Assembly: GCF_000381885.1 (NCBI RefSeq)
Contig: NZ_KB907208.1
Span: forward strand, 620,001-684,000
DNA length: 64,000 nt
Source: Actinomadura atramentaria DSM 43919
GTDB taxonomy: Bacteria > Actinomycetota > Actinomycetes > Streptosporangiales > Streptosporangiaceae
Reading direction: 5' to 3'
Shown here: positions 1-8,963 of the stretch, one piece after another
Layout of the letters: each line of letters begins with the position of its first letter
How positions within the stretch are numbered: the stretch's first letter is position 1
The notes under the pieces: generated by a model
Told to the model about the DNA's origin: nothing
Seen by the model: only the letters and a program-made list of their open reading frames with translations
The model's database searches: none
Program-made: the position numbers and the translations under genes

Positions 1-1563
1 GTGCTGGACTCGGTCGGCAAGGGCGGCCTGATCGCCGGGGGCCTGAAGATCGCCTCCGGTGTCGGGTCGGCGATGAGTTCGGTGCAGCAGGGCAACTTGC
101 CGGGGGCGTGGAACGCAGTCAAGGGCCTGCTGGGCGGTGCGGGCCCCGAGCCGATGAGCAAGCAGACCGACAAGGCCCCCGGCGGCAGCGGGTGCGACGG
201 AGCCGACTCCGGAGCCGTCGCAACGATGATCAAAGCGGGCAAGTCCAAGCTGGGCACGCCCTACCTGCTGGGCGCCCGCGAAGGCGACACCAGCAAGTTC
301 GACTGCTCCAGCTTCGTGCAGTGGATGTACTCCCTCGCCGGGAAAAAGATCACACGCACCACCCAGACCCAGTGGCGCAACGACGGACGCCGCGTCAAGC
401 CCGGCGAGAAGCTCCAACCAGGCGACCTGCTGTACCGGCGCACAGGATTTGGCGCACCACCAGGACACGTCGGCATGTACATCGGCGGCGGACAGGTCAT
501 CGACACCGGCTCCAACCAGACCGGCGGCGTGAAGATCACCAAATACTCCAAGGCCCGCTGGGACATGGGCGCCAAGCGCATCCTGGGCTGCTCGCTGTCG
601 GACAACGCCGCCGCCAACGGCCAGGGCGGCGGAGCCCAGGGCGGGAGCGGACCCGACCAGGCCGGCGGTCAGTCCGTCGGGCAGGCCATGGGCCACATGG
701 GCGACAAGTACGGCTCGGTCGAAGAAGTCGAAGCCATCGCCGGGGCACTGTCGGGCGCGGACGTCGGCGTGGGGGAGGACTCGGCCACCAAGGAACGCCA
801 GACCGAGTCCAACGGCGCATCCGACCAGAACAACTCCGGCTCGTCGTCCTACACCGGGAAGATCGACTGGTCCAAGGCCAAGTCCGGCGAGGTCGCCTCC
901 TACTGGGACACCGGCTCCGACTCCTCCTACGGCGACACCGGCGCACCGGCGTGCGGCAAGGGGATGAAGAAGAACCACATCGCCCACCGCACGTTGAAGT
1001 GCGGCACGAAGGTCGCCTTCCGGCACAAGGGCAAGGTCCAGATCGGTGAGGTCGGCGACCGCGGCCCCGGCATCCCCGACCGCGAATACGACATCTCCAC
1101 GTACATGATGGCGCAGTTCGGCCAGGGCTTCTGGGACCCCAAGCGCCCCAAGGCATCCGGCCAGGGCCTGGTGCGCGCCGAGTACGTGGTGCTGGGCGGC
1201 GGCGACAAGGGAAGCCAGCCCCCGGGCCTGGACGCCAACGGCCGCCCCAAGCGCAACGCCTACGCCACCGGCGCGTGGGAGACCGAGGACGAGACCGCCG
1301 ACCTACACAAAGGCGAGATGGTCCTGCCCAAGGAAGTCGCCGAGCAGGTCCGCGAAGTGCTGGCCAAAGCGTCGGTGTTCAAGACCCGCCCTGCCCAGAC
1401 CGGCAGTGGGGGCGGCAAGCTCGCGCTGCACTTCGGGCAGGGCTCGGTCGTGTTCCGCGTGAGCGGCACCGTCACCCCCGAGTCCGCCCAGGCCGCCGCC
1501 CGCGCGTTCGCCCAGCAGCTGGCCCGCGAACGTGTGTACGAGCTGATGGGCGCCGGGGGGTAA
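1..1563 (+). CDS. Tape-measure-type tail protein, C-terminal part, with NlpC/P60 and RlpA-like domains (5' end outside window)
   Basis: The reading frame is open at base 1. The first residues (VLDSVGKGGLIAG) match an internal stretch of the next protein (VLDSVGKSGWAAG), so the true start probably lies upstream. Visible order: hydrophobic Gly/Ala segment; NlpC/P60 domain at about residues 75-197 with the nucleophile in FDCSSF (C102) and His in PPGHVGMYIG (H156); a KYGSVEEVE spacer; an RlpA-like double-psi barrel at about 295-400 (GAPACGK, IAHRTLKCGT, VGDRGPG); a C-terminal module with DETADLHKGEMVLP. In phages such tail hydrolases open peptidoglycan during DNA entry. Its C-terminal module and spacer recur in the downstream gene, so the two are paralogues. 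Hydrolase assignment is firm; the tape-measure role is inferred from position. Confidence 0.8.
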   Translation: MLDSVGKGGLIAGGLKIASGVGSAMSSVQQGNLPGAWNAVKGLLGGAGPEPMSKQTDKAPGGSGCDGADSGAVATMIKAGKSKLGTPYLLGAREGDTSKFDCSSFVQWMYSLAGKKITRTTQTQWRNDGRRVKPGEKLQPGDLLYRRTGFGAPPGHVGMYIGGGQVIDTGSNQTGGVKITKYSKARWDMGAKRILGCSLSDNAAANGQGGGAQGGSGPDQAGGQSVGQAMGHMGDKYGSVEEVEAIAGALSGADVGVGEDSATKERQTESNGASDQNNSGSSSYTGKIDWSKAKSGEVASYWDTGSDSSYGDTGAPACGKGMKKNHIAHRTLKCGTKVAFRHKGKVQIGEVGDRGPGIPDREYDISTYMMAQFGQGFWDPKRPKASGQGLVRAEYVVLGGGDKGSQPPGLDANGRPKRNAYATGAWETEDETADLHKGEMVLPKEVAEQVREVLAKASVFKTRPAQTGSGGGKLALHFGQGSVVFRVSGTVTPESAQAAARAFAQQLARERVYELMGAGG

Positions 1564-1566
1564 GCC

Positions 1567-4299
1567 ATGCCACCACGCATCAAGCGCATCATCGGCGCCA
1601 ACGACCTGGAGCGCACCGCCGAACGGCTGATCTGCGCGGCGGCGACCTGGGACAAGGCCATCTCGCGGTGGGAGCAGCTCCAGTCCGCGGCCAACCGGCT
1701 GACCGGTGGCGGCATCGGCTACACCGCCACCCGTTCGCCCGGCTGGAACGCCGGGTCCAACTACTCGGCCAATCGCGCCAACGGCGGTGGAGCACGGTTC
1801 TCCTCCACCAGCTATCGCACGCCTCAACGTCCCGCCCCTCGTCGGGGACCAGGGGCGGCAGGTAGCGGAGCCCGAGGCACCAGCTCCGGCGGTGGCGGTG
1901 GCGGTGGCGGAGGAGCGTTCGGCGGCGTGGCCCCCTCACCCAGCGGCGGCGGCGGCGGTGGTGGTGGCGGGTTCCTGTCGCAGATGAGCGGCAGCCTGCC
2001 CCTGGGCGCGGGCAAAGCCTTGAGCGCGATGATCGGCTACGGCAACCAGCACATGGGCGAGCAGCTGAGCATCGACGCCTATGTGTCCAGCGCCTCGATG
2101 GGGATGAACGGCAACGCCGCCGATGGCCGCGACCAGCTGCGCCGCCAGATCTTCGGCCGCAACGGACAGGCGATCCCGTCGGTCGGGTTCAACGTCAACG
2201 ACACTTTGCGCGGCGAGATGATCCGCCGTGACATCGCTGGCGGCCCCGTCGGGTACGGGCCTGGCTCGACCGCACGCTCGCGCGCCGCCTACAGCGACTA
2301 CATGGGCATCTCCTACGCCATGCCCGAACGGTCCGCCGAACAGGTCGCCAAGTTCCAAGCCCAGTTCGCCTCCTCCGCCGGGACGTTCACCGGACTGAAC
2401 CTGGGCCTGACGCCCTCCGGCGACGGAACCAGCTTCGGACCCGGTGACATCCACGCCGGAATCATGAACCGCATCGGCCAAAAGACGCTCTCGGACAAGG
2501 ACACCGAGACGCTCTACTCCCAGGGCGGCACCGGCTACATCCAGGCGATCCAGTCAGGGTTCGACCCCGACATGCTCAAGGAGTACGGCCTGGCCATGAA
2601 CAAGGCCCGCCGCAAGGGCGTCTCCGACAGCGACTTCAAAGAGACGCTGAAGAAGGCGGGCGAGGATGACGCCGAGGCCCAGGAGAAGGCCGCCGAGTGG
2701 GGCATGGACAAGGACCGGCTGCGCGCGGTCAAGCGGCTCAACTCCACGCGCCAGTCCCGCCAGGCCGACATCAACGAGGACTTCACCAGCGCGGTGAAGG
2801 GCGCCGCCGAGGTGGCCGCCGAGTTCGAGAAGGCATTGAGCGGCATCATCAACCTGCCGATCATCAAGCAGATCGTGGGGGCCTCGGGCGGCGGTGCGGT
2901 GCTGGACTCGGTCGGCAAGAGCGGCTGGGCCGCCGGGATCGGCAAACTGCTGATGGGCGGGTTCGGGCCCTCGGTCGGCGGCCTGATGGGCGGCCTGGAC
3001 CTGACCCCCACCATGCGCAGCGCCAAGGCCGACATCCAGTCCCGCATCAAGGGCTTCCCGTCGGTGGGGTGCCTTCGCCCCGGCGACCCCCAGGACCACG
3101 GCAAGGGCATGGCGTGTGACTTCATGACCTCCCGGATCGGCAAGCGCTCCACCGGGAGCGAAGAAGCCCTGGGCGACCGGACCGCCGCCTACGCCATCGC
3201 CAACGCCTCGCGACTGGGCATCAAGTACGTGATCTGGAAACAGCGGATCTTCAACATCAGCCGCGGCGACAAGAAGTGGCGCCGCATGGGCGACCGCGGC
3301 AGCATCACCCAGAACCACTACGACCACGTTCATATCTCGGTGGTGGCCGGCCGCCCGTCCGACCCCAACGCCCCCGTCGTGATGCCCAACGGCGCAGGTG
3401 GTGGCGTGGCCCTGGGCGACGGTGGCAAGGAGAAGAAGCAGGACCCCTCCAACCCCGGCGACAGCCACGGTACCTCGACCGGCTCTGATGCGATGGGCAA
3501 CAAGTACGGGTCGGTGGAGGAAGTCGAGTCGTTGGCCGCGGCCCTGGCCGGAGACGGCGGAACAGCGGGCTTTGCCAGCAGCGACAGCAACGGCTCGGGG
3601 ACTGGCCGCGAGAACGGCAGCGGCGCGGCGTCCGGGCAGCAGAGCAGCGGAGGCACAGGAGGCGACGCCCATGCTCAATGCAAGCTCGACGACAAGAAGT
3701 GCCTGAAGGAACTGGCCAAGGGGCTGGCTTCCAAACACGGCTGGGGCTCAGGCGCCCAATGGGAAGCTCTGGACTGGCTGATCCAGCACGAGTCGTCCTG
3801 GAACCCCAAAGCACAGAACCCGTCCTCGGGCGCTTACGGCCTGCCCCAAGCGCTGCCCGGCAACAAGATGGCCAGCGTCGGCAAGGACTGGAAGACCAAC
3901 CCGTCCACACAGCTCAAGTGGATGCTGCGGTACATCAAGGGCCGTTACAAGGACCCGCTCGGCGCGCAGAAGTTCTGGCGGCAGCACAACTGGTACCGCG
4001 ATGGTGCCTACGACGTGCGCGCCGACGAGACCGCCCAGGTCCATAAGGGCGAGTCGATCCTGCCGGTGCGACCCGCTGAGAAGGTCCGCGAGGCCATCGC
4101 CCGCCAGTCGCTGTTCTCCCACGGCGGAGACGGTGACCACGCCGACGAAGTGGCGATCCGGTTCGCCGACAACTTCGTGGACACCGACCTGCCGGGCGGC
4201 GACGGCACCACCGGCGACCAGCTGCGCAACACCAGCATCGAGCTGCGGCGGCTGCTGGACCGAGAACACCTGTACGAAACGATCGCCGGGGGAGTTTGA
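1567..4299 (+). CDS. Tape-measure-type tail protein with metallopeptidase-like and lytic transglycosylase domains
   Basis: 910 aa, starting 3 nt after the previous stop, with a GGGGGG ribosome site overlapping that stop. N-terminal region is charged, then two long glycine tracts (about residues 100-140) and a structural middle region. An ARB-07466/M15-like peptidase domain spans about 485-600 (DHGKGMACDF, then NHYDHVHISV). A KYGSVEEVE spacer follows, then a lytic transglycosylase-like domain at about 730-820 (IQHESSWNP with the likely catalytic Glu; GAYGLPQA). The end (DETAQVHKGESILP) copies the upstream gene's C-terminal module. Known tape measures set tail length and often carry such domains; the assignment here rests on size, position and hydrolase content. 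Confidence 0.8.
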   Translation: MPPRIKRIIGANDLERTAERLICAAATWDKAISRWEQLQSAANRLTGGGIGYTATRSPGWNAGSNYSANRANGGGARFSSTSYRTPQRPAPRRGPGAAGSGARGTSSGGGGGGGGGAFGGVAPSPSGGGGGGGGGFLSQMSGSLPLGAGKALSAMIGYGNQHMGEQLSIDAYVSSASMGMNGNAADGRDQLRRQIFGRNGQAIPSVGFNVNDTLRGEMIRRDIAGGPVGYGPGSTARSRAAYSDYMGISYAMPERSAEQVAKFQAQFASSAGTFTGLNLGLTPSGDGTSFGPGDIHAGIMNRIGQKTLSDKDTETLYSQGGTGYIQAIQSGFDPDMLKEYGLAMNKARRKGVSDSDFKETLKKAGEDDAEAQEKAAEWGMDKDRLRAVKRLNSTRQSRQADINEDFTSAVKGAAEVAAEFEKALSGIINLPIIKQIVGASGGGAVLDSVGKSGWAAGIGKLLMGGFGPSVGGLMGGLDLTPTMRSAKADIQSRIKGFPSVGCLRPGDPQDHGKGMACDFMTSRIGKRSTGSEEALGDRTAAYAIANASRLGIKYVIWKQRIFNISRGDKKWRRMGDRGSITQNHYDHVHISVVAGRPSDPNAPVVMPNGAGGGVALGDGGKEKKQDPSNPGDSHGTSTGSDAMGNKYGSVEEVESLAAALAGDGGTAGFASSDSNGSGTGRENGSGAASGQQSSGGTGGDAHAQCKLDDKKCLKELAKGLASKHGWGSGAQWEALDWLIQHESSWNPKAQNPSSGAYGLPQALPGNKMASVGKDWKTNPSTQLKWMLRYIKGRYKDPLGAQKFWRQHNWYRDGAYDVRADETAQVHKGESILPVRPAEKVREAIARQSLFSHGGDGDHADEVAIRFADNFVDTDLPGGDGTTGDQLRNTSIELRRLLDREHLYETIAGGV

Positions 4300-4300
4300 C

Positions 4301-5242
4301 ATGCCGCCCAAGAAGTCCTGCGAGGAGCGGTTCCCCGGGAACCCTCGCGCCATCGCCACCTGCAAGAAGATCGAGAAGATGAAGGGGCAAGGCGAGGCGG
4401 AGAAGGCCAAGAAGAAGCCTGACGACAAGAAGGACGACAAGTCCAAGCCGCAGGTTCTGCGCCGCCGCTACACCAACCCCGACTTCGAGCTGTGGAAGCG
4501 CAAGCGGTCTTTCGCCGGGGACAAGGCCAACGACCGCGGGGAGATCCTGCGTCGGGGACGGCTGTGGCGCCGCGAGTGGGACGGGAAGGTCCCCAAAGCG
4601 GACGAAGCGCAGATGTTCCAGTTCCTCTACAACCCCAGCGAGATCACGGTCTCCTACAACTCCCAGATCAAGCCCGAGGCCCTCAAAGAGGTTCTGACCG
4701 CCCAGTACAAGAAGCCAGAAAGCGGCACGCCGCCGAACCTGGTGGGGATGGTCCCGGTTCCTTCCGAACCCAACACCGGCAACATCTCGCTGCAACTGCT
4801 GTGCGACCGCACCTACGAGACCTGGCTGAAGCCCGGCAAAGGCAAAGGCACCCTGGCCCAGGAGATGGGCGTCCTGGTCGACGTGCAGGTCTTCCACGAG
4901 ATGCTCGGCATGAGCAACTTCGACATGAACGCCGAGTTCTTCAACTTCGCCGGTTCACCGCAGTACCAGGGACCCTACATTCGCAACACCCTGACCGTTC
5001 CTCCGTCGCCCACCACCGTGATGCTGGAACTGGGGCCACTGCGCTACTACGGCTACATCCTGAATTTTTCGGTCAGCTACACGCACTTCACTGCTTACTT
5101 GGTGCCCAACCGGTGCGTGATCAGTACCAACATCACGCTGTTGCCGCCCCCGAACTACCGCCTTCAGGAACAGCAGCAAAGCACCGACGGTGGCAGCGGC
5201 GATGACGCGGGCGGCCGTGCCGGGCGAGCAGGAGGCAACTGA
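4301..5242 (+). CDS. Contractile-tail tube adaptor-like protein (CIS-tube/LysM family)
   Basis: 313 aa. After a lysine-rich N-terminus (about residues 1-50) the core begins with FQFLYNPSEITVSYNSQI, the signature of the family linking the inner tube to the baseplate in contractile injection systems and myoviruses. The core ends near NRCVISTNITLLPPP, followed by a Gln/Gly tail. Starts one base after the previous stop and its stop overlaps the next start, so the tail genes look translationally coupled. Identification rests on the NPSEI motif and position before LysM-like and hub genes. Confidence 0.7.
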   Translation: MPPKKSCEERFPGNPRAIATCKKIEKMKGQGEAEKAKKKPDDKKDDKSKPQVLRRRYTNPDFELWKRKRSFAGDKANDRGEILRRGRLWRREWDGKVPKADEAQMFQFLYNPSEITVSYNSQIKPEALKEVLTAQYKKPESGTPPNLVGMVPVPSEPNTGNISLQLLCDRTYETWLKPGKGKGTLAQEMGVLVDVQVFHEMLGMSNFDMNAEFFNFAGSPQYQGPYIRNTLTVPPSPTTVMLELGPLRYYGYILNFSVSYTHFTAYLVPNRCVISTNITLLPPPNYRLQEQQQSTDGGSGDDAGGRAGRAGGN

Positions 5243-5514
5243 TGGCTATTCCGGCGTCTTCGCGCTACTACGGCGCCAATGTCGTGCCCGTCGAGGTCAA
5301 CGGACAGGTCCGCAACACCATGTACCCCGGCGAGCAGGGCCCGTTCGTCTTCTCCTACACCAAGGTGCTCTTGGGGCCGCGCCGTCTCGACCAGCTGGCG
5401 TACGAGGTCTACGGCGACGACCAGCAGTGGTGGCGCATCGCCGACGCCAACCCCGAGATCGTCGACTTCTTCGACCTGCCGCCCGACACCGAGTTGCGGG
5501 TGCCCCGTGACTAG
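5242..5514 (+). CDS. LysM-like baseplate protein (gp53-type)
   Basis: 90 aa. The second half (GPRRLDQLAYEVYGDDQQWW, then RIADANPEI) is the LysM-like wedge signature found in short baseplate proteins of contractile tails, where it binds the tube end or wedge rather than peptidoglycan. Start codon overlaps the stop of the upstream gene; the stop overlaps the downstream GTG start. Confidence 0.75.
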   Translation: MAIPASSRYYGANVVPVEVNGQVRNTMYPGEQGPFVFSYTKVLLGPRRLDQLAYEVYGDDQQWWRIADANPEIVDFFDLPPDTELRVPRD

Positions 5515-6712
5515 CACTCCCGACAGCCAATGGTCGCTTCCGGTCACCCAGCTGCTGCGCCCGCCCGACGGGGTGACCAACCCCGGCGCCATCCACAGCT
5601 TGGAGATTCGGCAGGAATTCGGCAGGCACACCCTGGCTTTCGTCCAGCTGACCGGCCAGCTAGCGGGCAACCGCAACCGGCAGACCTGGCCTGAAGGCTC
5701 CCCGGTGGCGCTGGGCTACGGCAGCACCGGCGACACCGACCGCTGGTACGGATACGTGCATCACGCCGAGTTCCTGCGCGACCGGTCGGCGGGCACCCCA
5801 CAGGCCCAGACGTTCTCCTACGTCCTGATCGGCACCTCCTGGCCGCTGAACTGTGGGCACGTGCGGTCCTGGCGCAGCGTCACCGACTCCTACATCACCC
5901 GCAGGATCGCCTTGGGCGCGGGCCTGTCGCCAGTCACCGACACCACCCCGATCCGGCACCGGTACCTGGCCCAATCCGCCGACCAGAGCGATTGGCAGTT
6001 CCTGCTCGACCGCGCCGCCGAGAACGGCTACCGGCTGCACATCGACGGCCCCGACGCGACCCTGCTGCACCCGCGGACCTATCTGGCTGGCGGGCTCAGC
6101 AATGACATCCCCACCTACTGGTTCGGCCACCAGGTCGCCGACGTCACCCGCTTTGAGATGATCGCCGGCACCCAGACCCCCGTGGGCGGCGTGAAGGCCA
6201 CCCGCACCGTGTACGGCCTGGACCGCACCACCGGCCGCACCGTGGCTGCCACCTCCGGCACGGGCACCCTCAAACAGATCAAGAACCCACGCCCGGCCGC
6301 GTCCTTCGGAGAGGCCCGTGCGCTGGCCCGAGCCGAATCGGCCGCCAACGCCGACTGGCTGGTGGCCGAAGCCGACCTGCGAGGGTCACCGCGGCTGCGT
6401 CCCGGGCGGCTGATCCGGCTGGTCGGCCAAGCGCTGCCCCGGCACGCGGAGGGAACCTGGCTGATCACCGCCGCCCGGCACCGCCTGGGGACCCCCCAAC
6501 TCGGTGACCCGCTCACTGGCTTCTACAACACCCAGGTCCGCCTGGTCCGCAACCGCAACACCGGCTACACCACCGCCGACGTCCACAACGCCTCCACCGG
6601 CGGCGGCATGCACTTGGTGCCTGACCCCGACACCGGCGTCCAACGCTGGATCGCCAACATCCAGCGACCCTCCATCCACCATCCGCACACCGCCCACCAG
6701 GACCACCCATGA
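5507..6712 (+). CDS. Baseplate hub protein (gp27/gpD-like)
   Basis: 401 aa from a GTG overlapping the previous stop. It lies between the LysM-like protein and the small OB-fold spike protein, the place of gp27/late-control-D hub proteins. Visible support: a beta-rich N-terminus (IHSLEIRQEFGRHTLAFVQL), SDWQFLLDRAAENGYRLHID, typical of hub domains (compare the W-x-F-L-x-R-L-A-E-x-xG pattern), and a C-terminal RLRPGRLIRLVG segment. Hubs trimerise, hold the spike and cap the tube. Confidence 0.7.
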   Translation: MTSTPDSQWSLPVTQLLRPPDGVTNPGAIHSLEIRQEFGRHTLAFVQLTGQLAGNRNRQTWPEGSPVALGYGSTGDTDRWYGYVHHAEFLRDRSAGTPQAQTFSYVLIGTSWPLNCGHVRSWRSVTDSYITRRIALGAGLSPVTDTTPIRHRYLAQSADQSDWQFLLDRAAENGYRLHIDGPDATLLHPRTYLAGGLSNDIPTYWFGHQVADVTRFEMIAGTQTPVGGVKATRTVYGLDRTTGRTVAATSGTGTLKQIKNPRPAASFGEARALARAESAANADWLVAEADLRGSPRLRPGRLIRLVGQALPRHAEGTWLITAARHRLGTPQLGDPLTGFYNTQVRLVRNRNTGYTTADVHNASTGGGMHLVPDPDTGVQRWIANIQRPSIHHPHTAHQDHP

Positions 6713-6957
6713 CCCAGCACTGCGGCATCTACCCCGCCACGGTCACCGCCGTACACAACACACGCATCCGCGCCCGCGTCCCGCACGTGCTGGGCAGCGC
6801 AGTCTGCCAGTGGGCCTCACCGATGATCATCCCTGTGGCGATGCCCGCCCCCGGCGACCAAGTGCTGGTGATGTTCCTGGGGGGAGACATCCGCCAACCG
6901 GTCTGGATCGGCGGCAGCGCCGCAACACCACCACCCGTCCCGCCGCCGGGGCCGTGA
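6709..6957 (+). CDS. Baseplate spike, OB-fold domain (gp5/VgrG/gpV-like)
   Basis: 82 aa, ATG overlapping the hub stop. HCGIYPATVTAVHNTRIRAR, PAPGDQVLVMFLGGD and QPVWIGG are hallmarks of the gp5/gpV OB-fold that plugs the hub. The protein ends soon after the OB fold with a proline tail, so the beta-helical needle is absent here and may be another protein. Confidence 0.8.
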   Translation: MTQHCGIYPATVTAVHNTRIRARVPHVLGSAVCQWASPMIIPVAMPAPGDQVLVMFLGGDIRQPVWIGGSAATPPPVPPPGP

Positions 6958-6967
6958 GGAGACCACC

Positions 6968-7378
6968 ATGCCCAAAGAGATCGCCGTTCCGTTCCGGCTG
7001 GACAGCACTGGCCGCGTCGCCGTCCAGGAAGACCCCGACCGCCAGATCAACGCCCACGCCATGGGCTTGGCCGCCACCACCAACGGTGAGCGCGTCATGA
7101 TGACGCCCTACGGCTGCTCGCTGATCGAGCTGGTGTTTGAAAACAACACCCAAGAAGTCAGCGGAGAAATCGTCGACCGTGTCGCCACGGGCCTGGGGAA
7201 ATGGGAGCCGGGCATCAAACTCCGCGGAGTGCGCCCGACCTACAACGACCAGGGCCTAGCCAAGGTCGAACTCGACATCGCCACCGTCGACAGCCCCGGC
7301 ACCCACGCCGGCGACTCCTACGTCAACACGGCCACCGTTCACGTCGGCGGCCGAGTCACCGAGGTTATACGCGGCTGA
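6968..7378 (+). CDS. Baseplate wedge protein, gp25-like
   Basis: 136 aa with a GAGGAG ribosome site. The sequence (QINAHAMGLAATTNGERVMM, then GVRPTYNDQGLAKVELDIAT) fits the gp25/IraD-like wedge family of contractile tails, with a conserved early loop and a beta-strand end. gp25 forms the conserved wedge core with the gp6/J protein encoded next. Followed by a 108-bp spacer, the longest gap in the tail operon. Confidence 0.75.
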   Translation: MPKEIAVPFRLDSTGRVAVQEDPDRQINAHAMGLAATTNGERVMMTPYGCSLIELVFENNTQEVSGEIVDRVATGLGKWEPGIKLRGVRPTYNDQGLAKVELDIATVDSPGTHAGDSYVNTATVHVGGRVTEVIRG

Positions 7379-7450
7379 TATTCGGTATCCGGCACACGTC
7401 CGGGCGACAATAAAACCAACCGACTTGCTTTCGCGCCAGCGGAGAACTGA

Positions 7451-7489
7451 CACGGGATAGGCCGAAGCCCTGCTTCGAGGTGTCCCGTG
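7451..7489 (+). promoter_or_regulatory. Hairpin enclosing the start codon of the baseplate-J gene
   Basis: CACGGGA (7451-7457) pairs with TCCCGTG (7483-7489), whose last three bases are the GTG start; an inner CGAAGC/GCTTCG stem (7463-7468/7472-7477) stacks inside. The only ribosome site, GAGG at 7477-7480, is between the two stems. The fold would hide ribosome site and start. Seen in sequence; regulation is inferred. Confidence 0.5.
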
Positions 7490-8956
7490 GCTGACCCGCT
7501 GATTGATTACACCGCGCGTGACTACCAGATGGCCAAAACTGCCCTTCTGGAGTACGCGCGGCAGGTTTTTCCAGAATGGACCTCCAGGTCTGAAGGCGAC
7601 TTCGGCGTCTTGATGACGGAACTGTTCTCCTACATCACCGACCTGCTCAGCTATAACTGCGACCGCGCGGCGATGGAAGCATTCCTGCCGACGGCCACCC
7701 AACGCATGAGCGTGCTGGCCATCGCCGACATGCTGGGATATCTGCCGCACAACGGCGCACCCGCACAAGGCGCAGTATGGGTCAAGACCGAAGACGACGC
7801 CCCCGCCGCGGTGATCCTCAAGGCAGGAACCCAGTTCGCCGCCGAACTCGACATCGAGTCCGACGAAGTGATCATCTTCGAGTCCGACGCCGACGTGACG
7901 ATCCCCGCCGACCACAGCCCGACCGAAATCAAGGTCACCCAAGGCGAGACGGTCCGCGACCAACTGGTGGGCACATCCACCGGCGAGGCCGGGCAACGCT
8001 TCCGGCTCCCACGCACCGGCGTTCTCCACGACACCGTGAAGATCGAGGTCGTCGAAGCCTACGGACCCTCCCCGTGGGCCCGCGTGGACCACATCGTGGA
8101 CGCCGACCCCAGCGACAAAGCGTTCACCGTCCGCACCGACTCCAACGGTGTCACCTGGGTGCGGTTCGGCGACGGCATCACCGGCGCCATTCCCAGCAGA
8201 GACCAGCAGATCCGCGCCACGTTCCGGGTCGCCGACGGGATCAAGGGCAACCTGGACTCCGGCAAGATCGTCATGATCGCGTCGGAGAACATCTACGGCG
8301 TCGAACTGGCGCCCGACGGCGGCGGCCAGCCGCGCTCCACCGAAATGCGCGGCGGAGCCGACCCCGAATCCACCGAGTCGATCCGCGGCACCGCCCCGCT
8401 CCAGTACCGCACCCAGGACCGGTGCGTGTCGATCGACGATTACAAGCAGGAAGCCTTGAGCGTGCCGGGCGTGGTCAAGGCCACCGCCATCGCCGAGCAC
8501 TTCTCGTCGGTGAACGTGTTCGTCGCCGGGCCGGGCGGCAGCTCTCCCAACGCCCGGATGATCGAGCGGATCTATGAGCACCTGCGCGGACGCATCCAGG
8601 CGGGCATCACTGTGTCGGTGGCCGGGCCCAAACTGGTCCCGATCGACGTAGGGGTCACCCTGTGGCTGGAACCGCGCACCGACGTGGCGCACGCGAAGTT
8701 CCGCGCCAAGGAAGCCGTCAGCCGACTCCTGAGCCCCGACCGCACTGAATTCGGCATGTGCATCAGCGTCTCGGCGATCGTCGCCGAGCTGATGCGGCTG
8801 GAAGGCGTCTACTCGGCGCGCGTCACCAAGCTCATGCGCAAGGGCGGCACCGACAAGAACCCCGAGCTGCGCGACCTGGGCCTGAGGCCCATCGAGCTGC
8901 CCACCGCCGGGACCATCAACGTCGCCGTCGGCGACCGCACCACGATCTGTAAGTGA
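7487..8956 (+). CDS. Baseplate J-like wedge protein (gp6-type)
   Basis: 489 aa from GTG. The N-terminus (LIDYTARDYQMAKTALLEYA, SEGDFGVLMTELFSYITDLL) and the core (TWVRFGDGITGAIP, YRTQDRCVSIDDYKQEAL) are diagnostic of baseplate J/gp6 proteins, which form the iris of the wedge in contractile tails. This is the strongest evidence that the phage has a contractile tail. Confidence 0.9.
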   Translation: MADPLIDYTARDYQMAKTALLEYARQVFPEWTSRSEGDFGVLMTELFSYITDLLSYNCDRAAMEAFLPTATQRMSVLAIADMLGYLPHNGAPAQGAVWVKTEDDAPAAVILKAGTQFAAELDIESDEVIIFESDADVTIPADHSPTEIKVTQGETVRDQLVGTSTGEAGQRFRLPRTGVLHDTVKIEVVEAYGPSPWARVDHIVDADPSDKAFTVRTDSNGVTWVRFGDGITGAIPSRDQQIRATFRVADGIKGNLDSGKIVMIASENIYGVELAPDGGGQPRSTEMRGGADPESTESIRGTAPLQYRTQDRCVSIDDYKQEALSVPGVVKATAIAEHFSSVNVFVAGPGGSSPNARMIERIYEHLRGRIQAGITVSVAGPKLVPIDVGVTLWLEPRTDVAHAKFRAKEAVSRLLSPDRTEFGMCISVSAIVAELMRLEGVYSARVTKLMRKGGTDKNPELRDLGLRPIELPTAGTINVAVGDRTTICK

Positions 8957-8963
8957 GGCCGCC

